The translations under genes and the position numbers were made by a program. Positions 9,052 to 17,715 of a DNA stretch of 64,000 bases are shown here, piece by piece; position 1 is the stretch's first letter; each line of letters starts with the position of its first letter. This stretch comes from Eutrophomonas brisbanensis (lineage in GTDB: Bacteria > Pseudomonadota > Gammaproteobacteria > Burkholderiales > Eutrophovitaceae). Where the stretch lies: NCBI GenBank assembly GCA_038141705.1, contig JAYQIQ010000004.1, forward strand, positions 496,001 through 560,000, read 5' to 3'. The notes beneath the pieces are model-generated. The model saw only the letters and a program-made list of their open reading frames with translations, was not told where the DNA came from and did no database searches.

Positions 9052-9545
9052 TATTCGATTGTACTCTCATGTTTTAAAAGCCAGCTTTTCACTCCGAGGG
9101 CAAAGCTACCTCTCGAGTGTATAAACCCACCAACTCCATGCTTAGCGACTACACGATGGCAAGGGACCAGAAGTGGTAACTTATTGTCTCCGCATGCCAT
9201 TCCCACCGCCCTGGGAGAAGAATCCAAGCTGGCCGCGATTTCTCCGTAGGTTTTTATCTGTCCTGGTTTGATTTTCTCCAACTCATGCCAAACACGTAAG
9301 CGATAATTTGTGCCCGATACGTCAACTGGTAAAGTAAAAACATACTTTGGGTTTTCAATATATTTTTTGATTTGAGTGATAACCTCTAGCGATAGCTCAT
9401 CACTAGGTTTTTTCTCAGGAGTCGATAAAGGTAAGTATTGGATCCTTACAACGCGTCCACGATTAGTGCTAATACCAATTACAGCAAACGGCGCTGCGAA
9501 AGAAGCGGAAAGGGCCGGGGTAACTATCTTCGCTTTACACACCAT
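9051..9545 (-). CDS. ogt: Methylated-DNA--protein-cysteine methyltransferase
   Basis: This suicide DNA repair protein accepts the alkyl group from O6-alkylguanine onto a cysteine. The active-site motif LVPCHRVV is present, with the helix-turn-helix (TYGEIAASLDSSPRAVGMACG) in front and GVGGFIHSRG behind. The length of about 164 residues fits the single-domain Ogt/MGMT type rather than the two-domain Ada. An in-frame start also exists at 9563. I prefer the ATG at 9545, which overlaps the end of the upstream TRAP gene by 22 bases. It is apparently co-transcribed between the TRAP genes and xerD, an unusual position. Confidence 0.88.
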   Translation of the reverse strand: MVCKAKIVTPALSASFAAPFAVIGISTNRGRVVRIQYLPLSTPEKKPSDELSLEVITQIKKYIENPKYVFTLPVDVSGTNYRLRVWHELEKIKPGQIKTYGEIAASLDSSPRAVGMACGDNKLPLLVPCHRVVAKHGVGGFIHSRGSFALGVKSWLLKHESTIE

Positions 9546-11428
9546 TGATAGGCTCCCAAACACATCAAAATAGCTAGCCCAGAGAAGTTACTAGCAATCG
9601 TGGGATAACAGAGCGAGAGTCCGGAGGCGATGAAAAGGAGTCTGGTAATCTTCGATATCTCTCCTCGCAACCAGCCTTGAGCCCCTATCGCCAACGAAAG
9701 CACTCCAAGAATTGAAAACGTCAGCGTAAGCACAATCGACCAATCGATATTCCTAAGTAATAGTTGAGTTCCACTCGAGCTCAACACAAAAGTGAACGGT
9801 ATGACAAACGCTGGTAACGTATATTTCCAACACTGTAACGTTGTTCGGTGAGGATCCCCTCCCGTTATTGCTGCAGCGGCGAAAGGAGATAATGCGGTAG
9901 GAGGTGATACCTCAGATAAAACCGCGTAATAGAAAATAAACATATGGGCGGCGTAATCTGGCACTCCAACCTCGATAAGAGCCGGTGCCGCAACAACCGC
10001 ACAAATGATGTACGAGGCCGTCACAGGAACAGCCAAACCAACGACCCACACCACCAACCCTGTAAGAATTGCGGTAAAGAGTAAATTGCCGCCAGCAAGA
10101 CCAACCACAATTGATGAGAACTTAAGGCCGAGCCCAGTGAGCGTAACCACTCCAACAATGATTCCTGCTGCAGCACAAGTCACTGCGACATTTACAACTC
10201 CAGTTGATCCTTTTGATAAGGCAAGACATAAACGTCTTACGCCCAACCTAGAATTTGTGCCTAAATAACTGGAAAAGATTGCGATAACTATCGCCCAAAA
10301 AACAGAGAGGATCGGGGAAAATCCAAACAGCAGCATCCCAACAATGCCAATGAGCGGAAAGAAAAAATAACAGTCCCGAATTAACTCTTTGCCAGATGTA
10401 TTGGTTTCTGTACTTCTTTGATCAATACTGAATTTTCTTCCGTCAATCGCGACCATAAAGAAGAGTGATAGGTAATACAAACACGCGGGCAGGAGCGCCA
10501 TCTTCAGTACGGTTAAATATGGAACCTTCAAAAACTCAGCAATCAAAAAGGCAGCGGCACCCATGATTGGCGGACATAAAATCGCTCCGAGGCCACCTGC
10601 TGACAACATACCTCCTGCCGCATTCTTCGGATAACCCGCCCGCATCAATAATGGAGAGGCAACTGAACCAACTGTTACCGTGGTCGCTACGCCACTCCCC
10701 GAGGCGCTCCCTAGAAGAAAGGATGACAGGACAACACTATTCGCTGCAGCGTTCTTTGAGCGTCCCATCATTCTCAACGCAAACCTTATAAAAAACGAAC
10801 CAGCACCCGTCTCAACCAAGACTGCACCAAAAATGGTGAACAAAATGATCAAGGTCGATGACACATCTATTGCAGCACCATAAATTCCCTCCAAAGTAAT
10901 CACCATGTGCCCAACAATCCGTCCTAGATCGTAGCCACGGTGGAGCCAAGGAGACGGGAGTAAATTACCAAACAGCGCATACAACAAAAACCCGAGTACC
11001 ACAGATAGCATAATCCATCCTGTAGTACGTCGTACCGCCTCAAGCACTGCCCCGATGACAATCAACCCCACACACATGTCCCACTGATTTGGGACCGTGG
11101 CCCGATCATAGAGATTGTCACCACCCAAATAAATATACGCTGCCGACACAACCACTAGTAAAACAGCAAGCCAATCCCACCAAGGGATTTTTACTCGATG
11201 CTCGCCACGCCGGAATGGGAACATCAAAAAACATAAACTCAAAATCATCGCCACGTGAATCACACGGAGCACAGGCGCAGACACAACCGATACTGCCGCG
11301 TACAAGTGGAAAAGCGTGGTAGCTAGGGCGATACCAAGAATTATTCGGCGCGAACCCAAAGACAAGGATTCACTGTCACCCTGCTCCTCAGCCAAAAGCT
11401 GATGAAGAGAGTTATTTTGCTCGTTCAA
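9524..11428 (-). CDS. TRAP transporter permease, fused small and large subunits (TAXI type)
   Basis: This 634-residue polytopic inner-membrane protein belongs to the TRAP 4TM/12TM fusion permeases that pair with TAXI receptors. The first about 200 residues form the DctQ-like part. The remainder is the DctM-like part, with the characteristic loops LLGSASGSGVATTVTVGSVA near 235-255 and PPIMGAAAFLIAEF near 285. The substrate cannot be read from sequence; characterised TAXI systems carry small organic acids or amino acids driven by sodium or proton gradients. The TAXI receptor gene lies 24 bases upstream on the same strand, so the two form one transporter operon, with ogt and xerD downstream. This operon interrupts otherwise housekeeping neighbours. 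Confidence 0.92.
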   Translation of the reverse strand: MNEQNNSLHQLLAEEQGDSESLSLGSRRIILGIALATTLFHLYAAVSVVSAPVLRVIHVAMILSLCFLMFPFRRGEHRVKIPWWDWLAVLLVVVSAAYIYLGGDNLYDRATVPNQWDMCVGLIVIGAVLEAVRRTTGWIMLSVVLGFLLYALFGNLLPSPWLHRGYDLGRIVGHMVITLEGIYGAAIDVSSTLIILFTIFGAVLVETGAGSFFIRFALRMMGRSKNAAANSVVLSSFLLGSASGSGVATTVTVGSVASPLLMRAGYPKNAAGGMLSAGGLGAILCPPIMGAAAFLIAEFLKVPYLTVLKMALLPACLYYLSLFFMVAIDGRKFSIDQRSTETNTSGKELIRDCYFFFPLIGIVGMLLFGFSPILSVFWAIVIAIFSSYLGTNSRLGVRRLCLALSKGSTGVVNVAVTCAAAGIIVGVVTLTGLGLKFSSIVVGLAGGNLLFTAILTGLVVWVVGLAVPVTASYIICAVVAAPALIEVGVPDYAAHMFIFYYAVLSEVSPPTALSPFAAAAITGGDPHRTTLQCWKYTLPAFVIPFTFVLSSSGTQLLLRNIDWSIVLTLTFSILGVLSLAIGAQGWLRGEISKITRLLFIASGLSLCYPTIASNFSGLAILMCLGAYQWCVKRR

Positions 11429-11452
11429 TCGTCAACTCTTTCAAAGTTGATA

Positions 11453-12412
11453 TTACTGACTCGCAAAACGCACCCCTCGGGATTCATAGAAACTTAAAGC
11501 AGCCGGATGAAAATCCACTGGGGAAAAAGATTTATTTTGGTTCTCAATACTGATCTGAGCTGCCTCCTTATGAACCAAGGCTAACTTGTCAATTTGATCA
11601 AACATCAACGCTAGGATTTGTTTTACCTGTTCATCTGACATATCTTCTCGTGCAAACAGTATGTTCCAGACATTAGCATTGGTGGTATCACGCTCTATCC
11701 CTGGATAGGTCCCCTTCGGGACATTACCTTTGACGTATAACTTTCCGAATTTATCATTCATTTTTTCGACTACGTCCGCGTGATCAATGAGCTGAAGTTT
11801 GAACCCAGGAGTAGCAGCCAGATCTGTTACAGCCGCGGTCGGTAGTCCTGCCGCGAAAAAGAACGCATCAATCTTTCCATCTCGCATGGCATTGACCGAC
11901 TCGACAGCCGACAGACGTTCCTTACGAACGTCTTCCTCGATACCAAGCGCATCTAAAATTCTCAAAGCCATTAATTCGGTCGCACTCCCGGGAGACCCCA
12001 CAGAAATAGCTTTTCCAATGAGATCATTGGGTGACCGAACAGTGCCATCATCCTCAGTTACAAAATGCATCCTATTCGGATAGAGAACCGCAAGTGTCTT
12101 TATTGGAAGGGCGCCTTCGCTGAAACGTCCTAATCCATTCGCCGCATCATGCGCGGCGTCAACCATGGCAAATCCAAGATCGGCTTGCCCAGCTCCTACC
12201 AAGCGCAGATTATCAATAGAGCCGCCAGTTACCTCAGCGGTCACCTGATATCCCGGAAGATGTTCTGACAGGATGTTTGCAAGTCCACCTCCCAACGGAT
12301 AGTAGACACCCCCGGTCCCCCCGGTCGTGATTGAAAGTATTTTTGATCCTTGATCGCAACCAACAATCGCGCTCAGAGAAAAAGCGATAAGAATTCTTAG
12401 AAGGGCTCTCAT
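11453..12412 (-). CDS. TAXI-family TRAP solute-binding protein, probable lipoprotein
   Basis: This receptor captures the substrate for the fused permease downstream. After a signal sequence it has the TAXI hallmark TTGGTGGVYYPLGGGLA, then GGSIDNLRLVGAGQADLGF and KAISVGSPGSATE. The signal ends in LSAIVGC, a lipobox-like site, so the mature protein may be anchored by lipid at Cys19 (counting from the ATG at 12412) rather than free in the periplasm. An in-frame TTG at 12439 would add nine residues, but the ATG gives a clean signal peptide. The mature length is about 300 residues, normal for the family. Confidence 0.88.
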   Translation of the reverse strand: MRALLRILIAFSLSAIVGCDQGSKILSITTGGTGGVYYPLGGGLANILSEHLPGYQVTAEVTGGSIDNLRLVGAGQADLGFAMVDAAHDAANGLGRFSEGALPIKTLAVLYPNRMHFVTEDDGTVRSPNDLIGKAISVGSPGSATELMALRILDALGIEEDVRKERLSAVESVNAMRDGKIDAFFFAAGLPTAAVTDLAATPGFKLQLIDHADVVEKMNDKFGKLYVKGNVPKGTYPGIERDTTNANVWNILFAREDMSDEQVKQILALMFDQIDKLALVHKEAAQISIENQNKSFSPVDFHPAALSFYESRGVRFASQ

Positions 12413-12485
12413 AAAGCTTGGCAGAATTTTTACAGACAAATTGCAGGGTAAACGAGTCCATCTACCTTGTCTAATTAAAGGGTAT

Positions 12486-12514
12486 AAAAAAAAGGCGACA
12501 AAGTCGCCTTTTTT
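12486..12514 (-). terminator. Rho-independent terminator of the rpsP-rimM-trmD-rplS operon
   Basis: A stem AAAGGCGAC / GTCGCCTTT with a short AAA loop is flanked by A runs and T runs on both sides, so it can end transcription from either direction. It lies 21 bases after the rplS stop. Confidence 0.85.
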
Positions 12515-12534
12515 ATCGCTGTGTGAGCTCTGCT

Positions 12535-12912
12535 TTACGCCGATTCAGCTCTTGCTCTGTTCGGGAGCTTCTCTTTAATTCTTGCGGACTTGCCTGAACG
12601 GTTACGGAGATAGTAGAGCTTAGCGCGACGCACATCCCCTCGTCTCTTAACCTCGATTCCAGCGATGAGTGGCGAGTGTGACTGAAAAGTCCTCTCAACA
12701 CCAACGCCAGACGATATTTTTCTGACCGTGAAAGACGAGTTGAGGCCTCGGTTGCGCTTCGCAATCACCACGCCCTCGAACGCTTGAACCCGCTTTCTCT
12801 CCCCCTCGACAACGTACACGTTAACCACGACGGTGTCTCCCGGGGAAAAGTCGGGAATTGATGCCCCAAGGCGTTCTATTTCTTCTTTTTCAAGTTGCGC
12901 AATCAAATTCAT
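12535..12912 (-). CDS. rplS: 50S ribosomal protein bL19
   Basis: The 125-residue protein begins MNLIAQLEKEEIERLG and contains FSPGDTVVVNVYVVEG, VIAKRNRGLNSSFTVRKIS and RGDVRRAKLYYLRNRSGKSARIKEK, the full bL19 pattern. The protein sits at the 30S-50S interface. The start at 12912 follows GGAGTGTAGAG. An upstream in-frame start at 12963 would add 17 unrelated residues and is rejected. It is the last gene of rpsP-rimM-trmD-rplS and is followed by a clear terminator. It is about ten residues longer than E. coli L19 at the C-terminus. Confidence 0.97.
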   Translation of the reverse strand: MNLIAQLEKEEIERLGASIPDFSPGDTVVVNVYVVEGERKRVQAFEGVVIAKRNRGLNSSFTVRKISSGVGVERTFQSHSPLIAGIEVKRRGDVRRAKLYYLRNRSGKSARIKEKLPNRARAESA

Positions 12913-13015
12913 CTCTACACTCCTAAACCAGGTATTATAGCTGTTTTTATTATTTCGTAGCAATATCTTTGCTACTGTAATCGTTCTGGGGGCTCAAAGA
13001 GGCCCCGGTAAAATA

Positions 13016-13720
13016 TCAACCGGGTTTTGCTTCCAGTAAGTCTGGTCTAACCAATTTGGTTTTTTCTAGCGCCTCTTTTTTCTTCCAGCCATCGATATCT
13101 TTGTGATTCCCAGATAACAAAACCTTGGGTACAGACAACCCCTCAAATACCTCTGGCCTAGTGTATTGAGGATATTCGAGCAGTCCGTCAGAGTGCGACT
13201 CCTCGATAATAGAGTTATCGTCATTGAGTACTCCCGGAATCAAACGAATCAATGAATCAAGCAAAACCATTGCTGGTAATTCCCCTCCCGAGACTACGTA
13301 ATCCCCCACTGACACCTCGAGATCAACCTCCAAATCGAATACTCTTTGGTCAATACCTTCATATCGGCCAGCCAGCAGGATCAATCCATCCATAGCCGTG
13401 AGTGTTTTCGCCAATCTCTGCGTAAGCGGAACCCCCGCGGGGGTTAATGCCACCGTTTTTGGATCTCCCACACCGCAACTTTTCTGACGTGCTTTTGCCG
13501 CTCTGATCGAGCGCACGATAGGCTCTGCCATCATCACCATACCTGCACCGCCACCAAATGGCCTATCGTCAACAGTTCGCCTTTGGTCGCTCGAAAAATC
13601 CCGCGGGTTCCACACAACCAATTCGTAGTCGCCTTTCTCCCGGCCGCGCCCAGTGATGCCATATCCCGTCAATGCATCAAACATATCGGGAAATATTGAG
13701 ACCACGTCATAACGTTTCAT
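13016..13720 (-). CDS. trmD: tRNA (guanine-N1-)-methyltransferase TrmD
   Basis: TrmD methylates G37 next to the anticodon of tRNAs reading CNN and some GNN codons, using SAM, and so prevents +1 frameshifting. The 234-residue protein shows the deep-knot SPOUT motifs: PFGGGAGMVM near residue 57, LLAGRYEGIDQRV near 110-122, and VSVGDYVVSGGELPAMVLLD near 130. The chosen ATG begins MKRYDVVSIFPDMF, matching the family start; the longer GTG at 13735 adds five residues. It lies 21 bases after rimM in the conserved rpsP-rimM-trmD-rplS operon. Confidence 0.96.
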   Translation of the reverse strand: MKRYDVVSIFPDMFDALTGYGITGRGREKGDYELVVWNPRDFSSDQRRTVDDRPFGGGAGMVMMAEPIVRSIRAAKARQKSCGVGDPKTVALTPAGVPLTQRLAKTLTAMDGLILLAGRYEGIDQRVFDLEVDLEVSVGDYVVSGGELPAMVLLDSLIRLIPGVLNDDNSIIEESHSDGLLEYPQYTRPEVFEGLSVPKVLLSGNHKDIDGWKKKEALEKTKLVRPDLLEAKPG

Positions 13721-13741
13721 ATCATTCACAACCACTTATAT

Positions 13742-14260
13742 TTAAAAATCTAACTGCCAATCGACGGTTATCCGAAAGTTCACTAAATCTACGCTCCTCA
13801 GTATCGGATCCACAGCTGGAATTAAACGCTCTTTTTTTTGATCAGTTACCACTAAGAGGGGGTTAGCACCCGAATTGGTTATTCTGGAGAGAACTCCAAG
13901 ACTATCGCCTTCCAAATTATGGACCTCAGCCCCCTCGAGCTGAAACCAGTAGAACTCGTCATTCGATAAAACTGGGAAGTCCGACTGCGGCACCGCAAGG
14001 TCGGCGCCTTTGATCGCTTGAATTTGCTCTCGATCAGAGAATTCCTCAAATTTTACGAAGTAATATTTTTGCCTCACCTCATGGGAGACGACAGTCAGCG
14101 GCAACCACTCTTCAGTGGATCTAAACCAATATCTATTAAAAAAGAGGAGAGTTTCTGGACTTTCGGTGTAAGGGTTTATTCTTGCCCATCCCTTAACACC
14201 GAAGGGGCTTGCGACGCGCCCTACCGTAACTAATGCTTCAGTTTGATCCCTGGCGTCCAA
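13742..14260 (-). CDS. rimM: Ribosome maturation factor RimM
   Basis: RimM binds uS19 and helps form the head of the 30S subunit. The core begins EALVTVGRVASPFGVKGWAR, followed by the RimM N domain, and then the PRC-barrel (FYWFQLEGAEVHN, LGVLSRITNSGANPLLVV, LIPAV). The longest frame starts with TTG at 14332 but would overlap rpsP by 95 bases. The TTG at 14260 gives 172 residues (E. coli 182), overlaps rpsP by 23 bases and is the best guess. No strong ribosome binding site precedes it, so translation may be coupled to rpsP. Identity is certain; the exact start is not. Confidence 0.9.
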   Translation of the reverse strand: MDARDQTEALVTVGRVASPFGVKGWARINPYTESPETLLFFNRYWFRSTEEWLPLTVVSHEVRQKYYFVKFEEFSDREQIQAIKGADLAVPQSDFPVLSNDEFYWFQLEGAEVHNLEGDSLGVLSRITNSGANPLLVVTDQKKERLIPAVDPILRSVDLVNFRITVDWQLDF

Positions 14261-14492
14261 GCTGTTTAACAAGACGAGCGGCGGTATCGGATAGCTTCGC
14301 TCCACGACCTTTCCAAAAATCCAGGCGCTCAACGTCTATCCTCAAACTCTCGGTACCCTCCGGAGCCTGAGGATCATAGAAGCCAAGACGCTCGATGAAA
14401 CGACCATCTCTGGCGTAACGCGAATCAGCTACAACCATGCTGTAGAACGGCCTTCTCTTTGCGCCGCTTCTGGACAATCTGATAACTACCAT
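14238..14492 (-). CDS. rpsP: 30S ribosomal protein bS16
   Basis: The 84-residue protein begins MVVIRLSRSGAKRRPFY and contains VADSRYARDGRFIERLGFYD and VERLDFWKGRGAKLSDTA, the standard bS16 sequence and length. It is needed for 30S assembly. It is the first gene of the rpsP-rimM-trmD-rplS operon, with a good promoter about 40 bases upstream. An extra Met codon directly upstream (14495) makes the start ambiguous by one residue. Confidence 0.97.
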   Translation of the reverse strand: MVVIRLSRSGAKRRPFYSMVVADSRYARDGRFIERLGFYDPQAPEGTESLRIDVERLDFWKGRGAKLSDTAARLVKQLGRQGSN

Positions 14493-14533
14493 CAACCGTA
14501 CCTCAAATGTGAGTAATTTTCACGAAGCCGCGC

Positions 14534-14563
14534 ATTATACGATGCTATCGCCGCATCTCGCAA
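14534..14563 (-). promoter_or_regulatory. Sigma-70 promoter of the rpsP operon
   Basis: On the minus strand TTGCGA (14563-14558) and a perfect TATAAT (14539-14534) are separated by 18 bases. A GC-rich discriminator (GCGCGG) follows, as expected for a ribosomal-protein promoter under stringent control. The start of transcription would be near 14527. Confidence 0.75.
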
Positions 14564-14625
14564 CAACTTAACCCCCTTAAAGAAATTCAGGACCTAAAAA
14601 TCCACACGAGCACTCGGATAACTCG

Positions 14626-15408
14626 TCATTTTTTGAAAATATCATCAAGAAAATCAATGATTTCCGATGTCAAAACGTCCTCTTTTCCCTCAAAAAAATG
14701 TAGGCCATTTTGAATAACCCGCTGACGCGACCCCGGTACTTTCAAGATTTGTTTTTTTCGCTCGTAACCGCCTACCTGGGTGATCTCCCAATCCTCAGAT
14801 CCGTACACATCCATTACCGGTATCTTTATTCGGAACATCTCCTGTAATCCGTTCAGAATACTTATAAAGACCCATGCTTTAATCAAAGTCTCGTCTGCAG
14901 CAATCAAATATTCGTTTGCCATCGTCGCCCCAAGACTGTGCGACACAATGGCAATATTCTCAAATCCCTTTTCCCTCAAAAATTCGGCGGCCAGATCAAA
15001 CCTTTCCCCCGCCTCTGGATATGTGGGGATATAGTCACCCACTTTCGCCCCCCCACCCAAAACTGGCAATTGAATGGATAACGTCGTATATCCAGCGTCA
15101 GCCAAAAGCACCCGAAGTGTTCCATACAACTCGAAATCAGGATTCCAACCCCTACCATGGGCCACGATGATGGCGCCTCTTGGTTGTTCCGCCTCTGTAT
15201 ACAACCCTAAAAATTTATGTCCGTTTTCTTGCTCGAGCCAAACAGGGTCTCCCACAACCACCATCGGTAGTATTTGGTCCGCCCAATTTTTTTCCCGGTC
15301 GTAATCAAGCTTCGGTCGCTCAGCAGCAAATAATGAAGAGCTTTGTGATCCCGCGATTATTACAATCGTGAATAAAATCTTTAAATACCAACTTTGAAAT
15401 TTCGACAT
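14626..15408 (-). CDS. Secreted alpha/beta-hydrolase-like protein (DUF3530 type)
   Basis: The 260-residue protein opens with a signal peptide (ILFTIVIIAGSQSSSLFA, cleavage near AAE). The body has an alpha/beta-hydrolase pattern: IIVAHGRGWNPD near residue 80, a nucleophile elbow SHSLGAT near 158, an Asp in VMDVYGSEDWE near 200 and a late His in NGLHFFEGK near 237. This gives a plausible Ser-Asp-His triad. The set resembles DUF3530, a proteobacterial family of unknown substrate. It starts 2 bases after the ffh stop and is probably co-transcribed with ffh. A periplasmic location is inferred; no function should be assigned. Confidence 0.75.
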   Translation of the reverse strand: MSKFQSWYLKILFTIVIIAGSQSSSLFAAERPKLDYDREKNWADQILPMVVVGDPVWLEQENGHKFLGLYTEAEQPRGAIIVAHGRGWNPDFELYGTLRVLLADAGYTTLSIQLPVLGGGAKVGDYIPTYPEAGERFDLAAEFLREKGFENIAIVSHSLGATMANEYLIAADETLIKAWVFISILNGLQEMFRIKIPVMDVYGSEDWEITQVGGYERKKQILKVPGSRQRVIQNGLHFFEGKEDVLTSEIIDFLDDIFKK

Positions 15409-15410
15409 TA

Positions 15411-16763
15411 CTACTGGAACCCTCCTGGAAAACCGCTTTTACCACCCATTAATTTTTGTAGAAGACCGCCGCGCTTGCCCATCGTCTTCATCATTTTCTG
15501 CATTTGAGCGACCTGGTTTAGAAGCTTATTCACTTCTTGAACCGTGACTCCCGCGCCCGAAGCTATCCTCCGTTTTCTCGACGCTTTAATGATCTCTGGC
15601 CGATCGCGCTCTGTTGGAGTCATCGCGTCAACAATTCCAATTGTGCGATTCACTGACTTTTCATCCGGCATCGCTCCCATAGGCGCTTGAGCAAACTGAG
15701 ATGGAAGTTTTTCCATGATCTTCCCGATACCTCCCATCTTTTTCATCTGCAACATTTGGTTTTTGAAGTCGGTTAATGAAAATCCACGGCCCGATTTTAT
15801 TTTTTTTACAAGTTCAGCACCCTCTGAGGAGTCTATAGTTCGCCGCGCCTCATCAACGAGAGAAAGAACATCCCCCATTCCTAATATACGGGATGCAATT
15901 CGATCCGGGTAGAACGGCTCGAACCCGTCGGGTTTTTCTCCAACACCAACGAACTTTATCGGTTTGCCGGTGGCCTTCCTAACGGAAAGTGCAGCACCAC
16001 CCCTCGAATCTCCGTCCATCTTAGTGAGGATCACCCCAGTCAGATCAATGGCCTCCGAAAAGCTTTTAGCGACATTTACAGCATCCTGACCCTGCATCGA
16101 GTCGACAACGAACAATGTCTCAGATGGATTCACCGCCTGGTGTACGGCACGTATCTCCTCCATCATTGGCTGATCTACAGAAGTTCTACCGGCGGTATCA
16201 ATGATCAATACATCATGAAATTTTTTGAGTGCCTCTTGGCGAGCCTGAGTCGATATTTGAACCGGATCTAACGAGCTGAGTGCATTAAAGTAGTCGATGC
16301 CCACCTGGGAGGCGAGTAACTCCAATTGCTTTTGTGCAGCAGGCCGGTATACGTCGCAACTGGCAACTAATACTTTCTTTTTCAGGTTTTTTAAATGTAA
16401 TGCCAATTTCGCAGTGCTCGTGGTCTTTCCAGCACCCTGAAGGCCAGCCATCAAAATCACGATCGGGGGAGAAGCAACTGTGACCAATCCAGACTGCTCG
16501 CTACCCATTAACTCTACGAGCTGATCTCGAACAATCCCTATAAACGCTTGGCTTGGGGTCAAACTATCAAGCACCTCTCGACCTTCGACCTTTTGTTTGA
16601 TGTGGTCAATAAATTCTTTGACGATATGAAGAGAGACATCTGCCTCGAGCAAAGCAATTCTGACTTCTCGCACGGCGTCTTTGATGTTGTCTTCACTAAG
16701 TCGTGCTTGACCTCGAAGATTCTTGACTACCTTAGATAATCGTTGAGTGATGGTTTCTAACAT
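15411..16763 (-). CDS. ffh: Signal recognition particle protein Ffh
   Basis: Ffh binds 4.5S RNA and signal sequences of nascent membrane proteins and delivers ribosomes to FtsY. The 450-residue protein has the N domain, the G domain (GLQGAGKTTSTAKLA at about 107; DTAGR; TKMDGDSRGGAALS near 247) and the Met-rich M domain (QMLQMKKMGGIGKIMEKLP; RKRRIASGAGVTVQEVNKLL, RNA binding). The C-terminal tail GKRGGLLQKLMGGK is normal. Length matches E. coli (453). It is divergent from ypjD, as in E. coli. Confidence 0.97.
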   Translation of the reverse strand: MLETITQRLSKVVKNLRGQARLSEDNIKDAVREVRIALLEADVSLHIVKEFIDHIKQKVEGREVLDSLTPSQAFIGIVRDQLVELMGSEQSGLVTVASPPIVILMAGLQGAGKTTSTAKLALHLKNLKKKVLVASCDVYRPAAQKQLELLASQVGIDYFNALSSLDPVQISTQARQEALKKFHDVLIIDTAGRTSVDQPMMEEIRAVHQAVNPSETLFVVDSMQGQDAVNVAKSFSEAIDLTGVILTKMDGDSRGGAALSVRKATGKPIKFVGVGEKPDGFEPFYPDRIASRILGMGDVLSLVDEARRTIDSSEGAELVKKIKSGRGFSLTDFKNQMLQMKKMGGIGKIMEKLPSQFAQAPMGAMPDEKSVNRTIGIVDAMTPTERDRPEIIKASRKRRIASGAGVTVQEVNKLLNQVAQMQKMMKTMGKRGGLLQKLMGGKSGFPGGFQ

Positions 16764-16828
16764 TTAGAAATAAAGATCCCGCTAATGTGATACACAACAG
16801 AACGTACTGCAGTGTAAAATCTGAATAT

Positions 16829-17670
16829 ATGGACCACATTCTAATGCATATCATTGCATCGGCCTGCTACTTCGCTCTGGCCTTGATGGCTTGGCTGAAA
16901 ATCTCACAGTCGAAGGCAGACATTCCAGCTGACCAAAAAATCCAATCTGGCTCGTATGTAAGTCTTCTCGGCCTGGTTCCCATTTCCCTTCACCTTTACT
17001 TGGTTGTATCAAAGATGCTCGAGGGTGGCGGAATACATTTAGGGTTGGGGGTCTTTATCTCCTTGGTATTCGCGTGCGTCTCAATCGCTTATGTAATTTA
17101 CGGATTTGCGAGTCGCAATAACTCTTTGCTGTTTCTTTCGTTTCCATTCTCGGGGTTCGCTTTACTTTTAGCCATGCTGGATGGAGAAACAGTCGCCATA
17201 CCTAATACTGAATTTTTATTATTCAAGACTCACCTAATACTCTCGGTAGTGTCGTATGGACTATTTACGGTCTCGGTCCTACATGCGGCGTTGATGAGCT
17301 CGGTAGAAACAAAATTGCATCGTCATATCATTTCGCCTTTAATTGGCAATCTTCCGCCGCTTTTACAGCTAGAAAAAATTCTCTTCGTGGTCATCTACCT
17401 AGGATTTCTTTCACTCACCCTCGCACTTTTGACCGGCATAGTATTTTCTATGGAAATCGGATTACCAGCGATTCCCTTCTCCCATAAGAGCGTCTTTAGT
17501 ATTTTGGCGTGGGGATTTTTTCTATGTTTGATTCTGGGTCGAGAGCCGTATTGGGATGGCGTGGACGCTTTGCCCGACGATTGTTGTTCTCAGGGTTCAC
17601 ACTCCTAGTTCTTGGCTACCTAGGTTCTAGATTTGTGGCTGAAATTATTCTGCATCACCCACAATACTGA
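16829..17670 (+). CDS. ypjD: CcsA/YpjD-family inner-membrane protein (one frame break)
   Basis: This eight-helix membrane protein belongs to the cytochrome c assembly protein family (CcsA/HemX/YpjD); its role in E. coli is poorly defined. The frame from ATG 16829 (MDHILMHIIASACYFALALM) is open to FLCLILGREPYWDG. There the expected cytoplasmic GWRGR loop and last helix (LLFSGFTLLVLGYLGSRF) continue one frame over, ending at 17668-17670. One base missing near 17545-17554 explains this, and the repaired protein is 280 residues, close to the family norm of 260-280. The order ffh, ypjD, corB matches E. coli ffh-ypjD-yfjD. The 16787 start is rejected because it adds a hydrophilic leader. Confidence 0.85.
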
Positions 17671-17715
17671 AAATATATCGCGAATCGTTGACTGCCCCGC
17701 AAAGGAGGACATGAA

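Noticed and set aside
12513..12764. 83-residue minus-strand frame in rplS
   Set aside because: It is antisense-frame shadow of the intact rplS gene.
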